DNA of 64,000 bases, taken from NCBI RefSeq assembly GCF_001517105.1, contig NZ_LPVF01000008.1, positions 744,001-808,000 of the forward strand, read 5' to 3'. Position 1 is the first letter of the stretch. Every line of letters starts with the position of its first letter. This document shows, piece by piece, positions 63,324 to 64,000 of the stretch. The position numbers and the translations under genes were made by a program. This DNA comes from Bacillus halotolerans. GTDB taxonomy: Bacteria > Bacillota > Bacilli > Bacillales > Bacillaceae. The notes under the pieces are model-generated. The model saw only the letters and a list, made by a program, of their open reading frames with translations. It did no database searches and was not told the DNA's origin.

Positions 63324-64000
63324 CTATACAAGGCCCGTCAAACTGTAAATCGCGATAATCACAAATACGGCGGCGGTTTTGATGAGAGTAATCGCAAAAA
63401 TATCCCGATACGATTGGCGATGGGTCAGACCCGTCACAGCCAGCAGGGTGATCACCGCCCCATTATGCGGAAGCGTATCCATGCCTCCTGACGCCATTGA
63501 AATGACCCGGTGCATCACTTCAGGCGGTATGTGATAGGTCTGAATCGCTTTCAAATATTGATCAGACATCGCGCTTAACGCGATTCCCATTCCCCCTGAG
63601 GCCGATCCGGTGATCCCTGCCAGCGTTGTTGTCGTCACAGCTCCGTTTACAAGCGGATCCGTAAACGTATGTGAAATGCCGCTGCTCAGCTTATGAAACC
63701 CCGGCAGCGCAGCAATGATGCCGCCGAAACCATACTCGGCGCCTGTATTCATCGATGCAAGCAAAGCGCCGCCGATCCCTTCATTCAGCCCTTCCTTTAG
63801 CTGTCCAAACACTTTTCTCCAATCAAACAGAATGGTTGCGATGATTCCGATCAGGAGGGCAAGCTCCACTGACCAAATCGCAACCGCGGAGGAGATATCA
63901 AGTTTCCCGAACTCTCCCAATCCTATGGCGGAAAAATCAAATTCATTCGGATACCATTTGGGAAGGAACGTGGTGAAACATTTATTCATCACACCAACGA
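63324..64000 (-). CDS. yxjC: GntP-family permease YxjC (5' part outside window)
   Basis: The C-terminal ~225 residues of a membrane permease; the frame is open to the right edge, so the start is outside. Family features: AALPGFHKLSSGIS and TLAGITGSASGGMGIALSAM, then SMASGGMDTLPHNGAVITLLAVTG, a GntP/gluconate-permease signature (HNG). Context with a 3-hydroxybutyrate dehydrogenase and CoA transferase suggests import of 3-hydroxybutyrate or acetoacetate. Any sigma-54 promoter of the operon would lie upstream of this gene, outside the window. Confidence 0.88.
   Translation of the reverse strand, partial: VGVMNKCFTTFLPKWYPNEFDFSAIGLGEFGKLDISSAVAIWSVELALLIGIIATILFDWRKVFGQLKEGLNEGIGGALLASMNTGAEYGFGGIIAALPGFHKLSSGISHTFTDPLVNGAVTTTTLAGITGSASGGMGIALSAMSDQYLKAIQTYHIPPEVMHRVISMASGGMDTLPHNGAVITLLAVTGLTHRQSYRDIFAITLIKTAAVFVIIAIYSLTGLV

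Noticed and set aside
1..64000. CRISPR arrays, tRNA/rRNA genes, insertion sequences, prophage or conjugative genes
   Set aside because: I found no regularly spaced repeats, tRNA-like cloverleafs, transposases or integrases in the window.

Overview
The window is chromosomal DNA from a member of the Bacillus subtilis species complex. Gene content and order, from ywbD through epr-sacXY, gspA, tyrZ, dlt, lic, katX, sigY, cydABCD, msmX and galE to yxjHG-scoAB, follow the B. subtilis 168 chromosome as I remember it. The proteins look like close orthologues, not identical copies. Ribosome-binding sites are strong AAGGAGG types, and the promoters fit SigA, SigB, SigD and ECF sigma factors. All comparisons with strain 168 are from memory; nothing was searched. 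I saw no tRNA, rRNA, insertion sequence, prophage or CRISPR array.

Layout. 1-8100: an rRNA methyltransferase (partial), a glyoxalase, ywbB, the orphan PTS permease ywbA, the protease Epr and the sucrose sensor/antiterminator pair sacX-sacY behind a RAT leader. 8100-22050: SigB-controlled gspA, ywaF, ywaE, T-box-controlled tyrZ, secreted aminopeptidase ywaD, alarmone synthetase ywaC, menA, the complete dltXABCDE operon for teichoic acid D-alanylation, and ilvK. 22050-28400: the licBCAH oligo-beta-glucoside operon with its activator licR, then yxzF and yxlJ. 28500-36810: katX, an MFS transporter, the SigY operon (sigY-yxlCDEFG), a cytosine-permease-type transporter and the NAD(P)HX dehydratase. 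36890-44670: cytochrome bd (cydABCD) with three Rex-like operators, and the citrate/malate transporter cimH. 44700-53820: yxkI, the ECF-driven yxzE, yxkH, a ZIP-family transporter, msmX, yxkF, yxkD behind a ykkC-yxkD riboswitch, yxkC and galE. 54060-59620: a decayed response regulator (yxjL), pepT, two unlisted small genes, a decayed yxjI, and the tandem S-box genes yxjH and yxjG. 59667-64000: a sigma-54-type activator downstream of a 3-hydroxybutyrate/acetoacetate operon (yxjC-scoA-scoB-yxjF).

How they work together. Several units are complete regulatory circuits: sucrose sensing (sacX-sacY with a RAT), beta-glucan sugar use (licR, operator, cre, licBCAH), redox-controlled terminal oxidase (Rex sites, cydABCD) and envelope-stress functions under ECF sigma factors (dlt, ywaC, yxzE, sigY and a new small gene).

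The most interesting departures are these. (1) The orphan PTS gene ywbA has an operator-plus-cre upstream region with exactly the spacing of the lic promoter. (2) A 41-residue peptide with a net charge of about +14 sits behind an ECF-type promoter. (3) A sigma-54 activator with a perfect cre lies next to the sco operon; I do not recall it in strain 168. (4) A ZIP transporter gene is bracketed by two near-identical 29-bp terminators. (5) yxjL and yxjI are remnants, and the yxkA-yxjM genes expected between galE and pepT are missing. (6) An inverted repeat lies at the expected start point of cimH.
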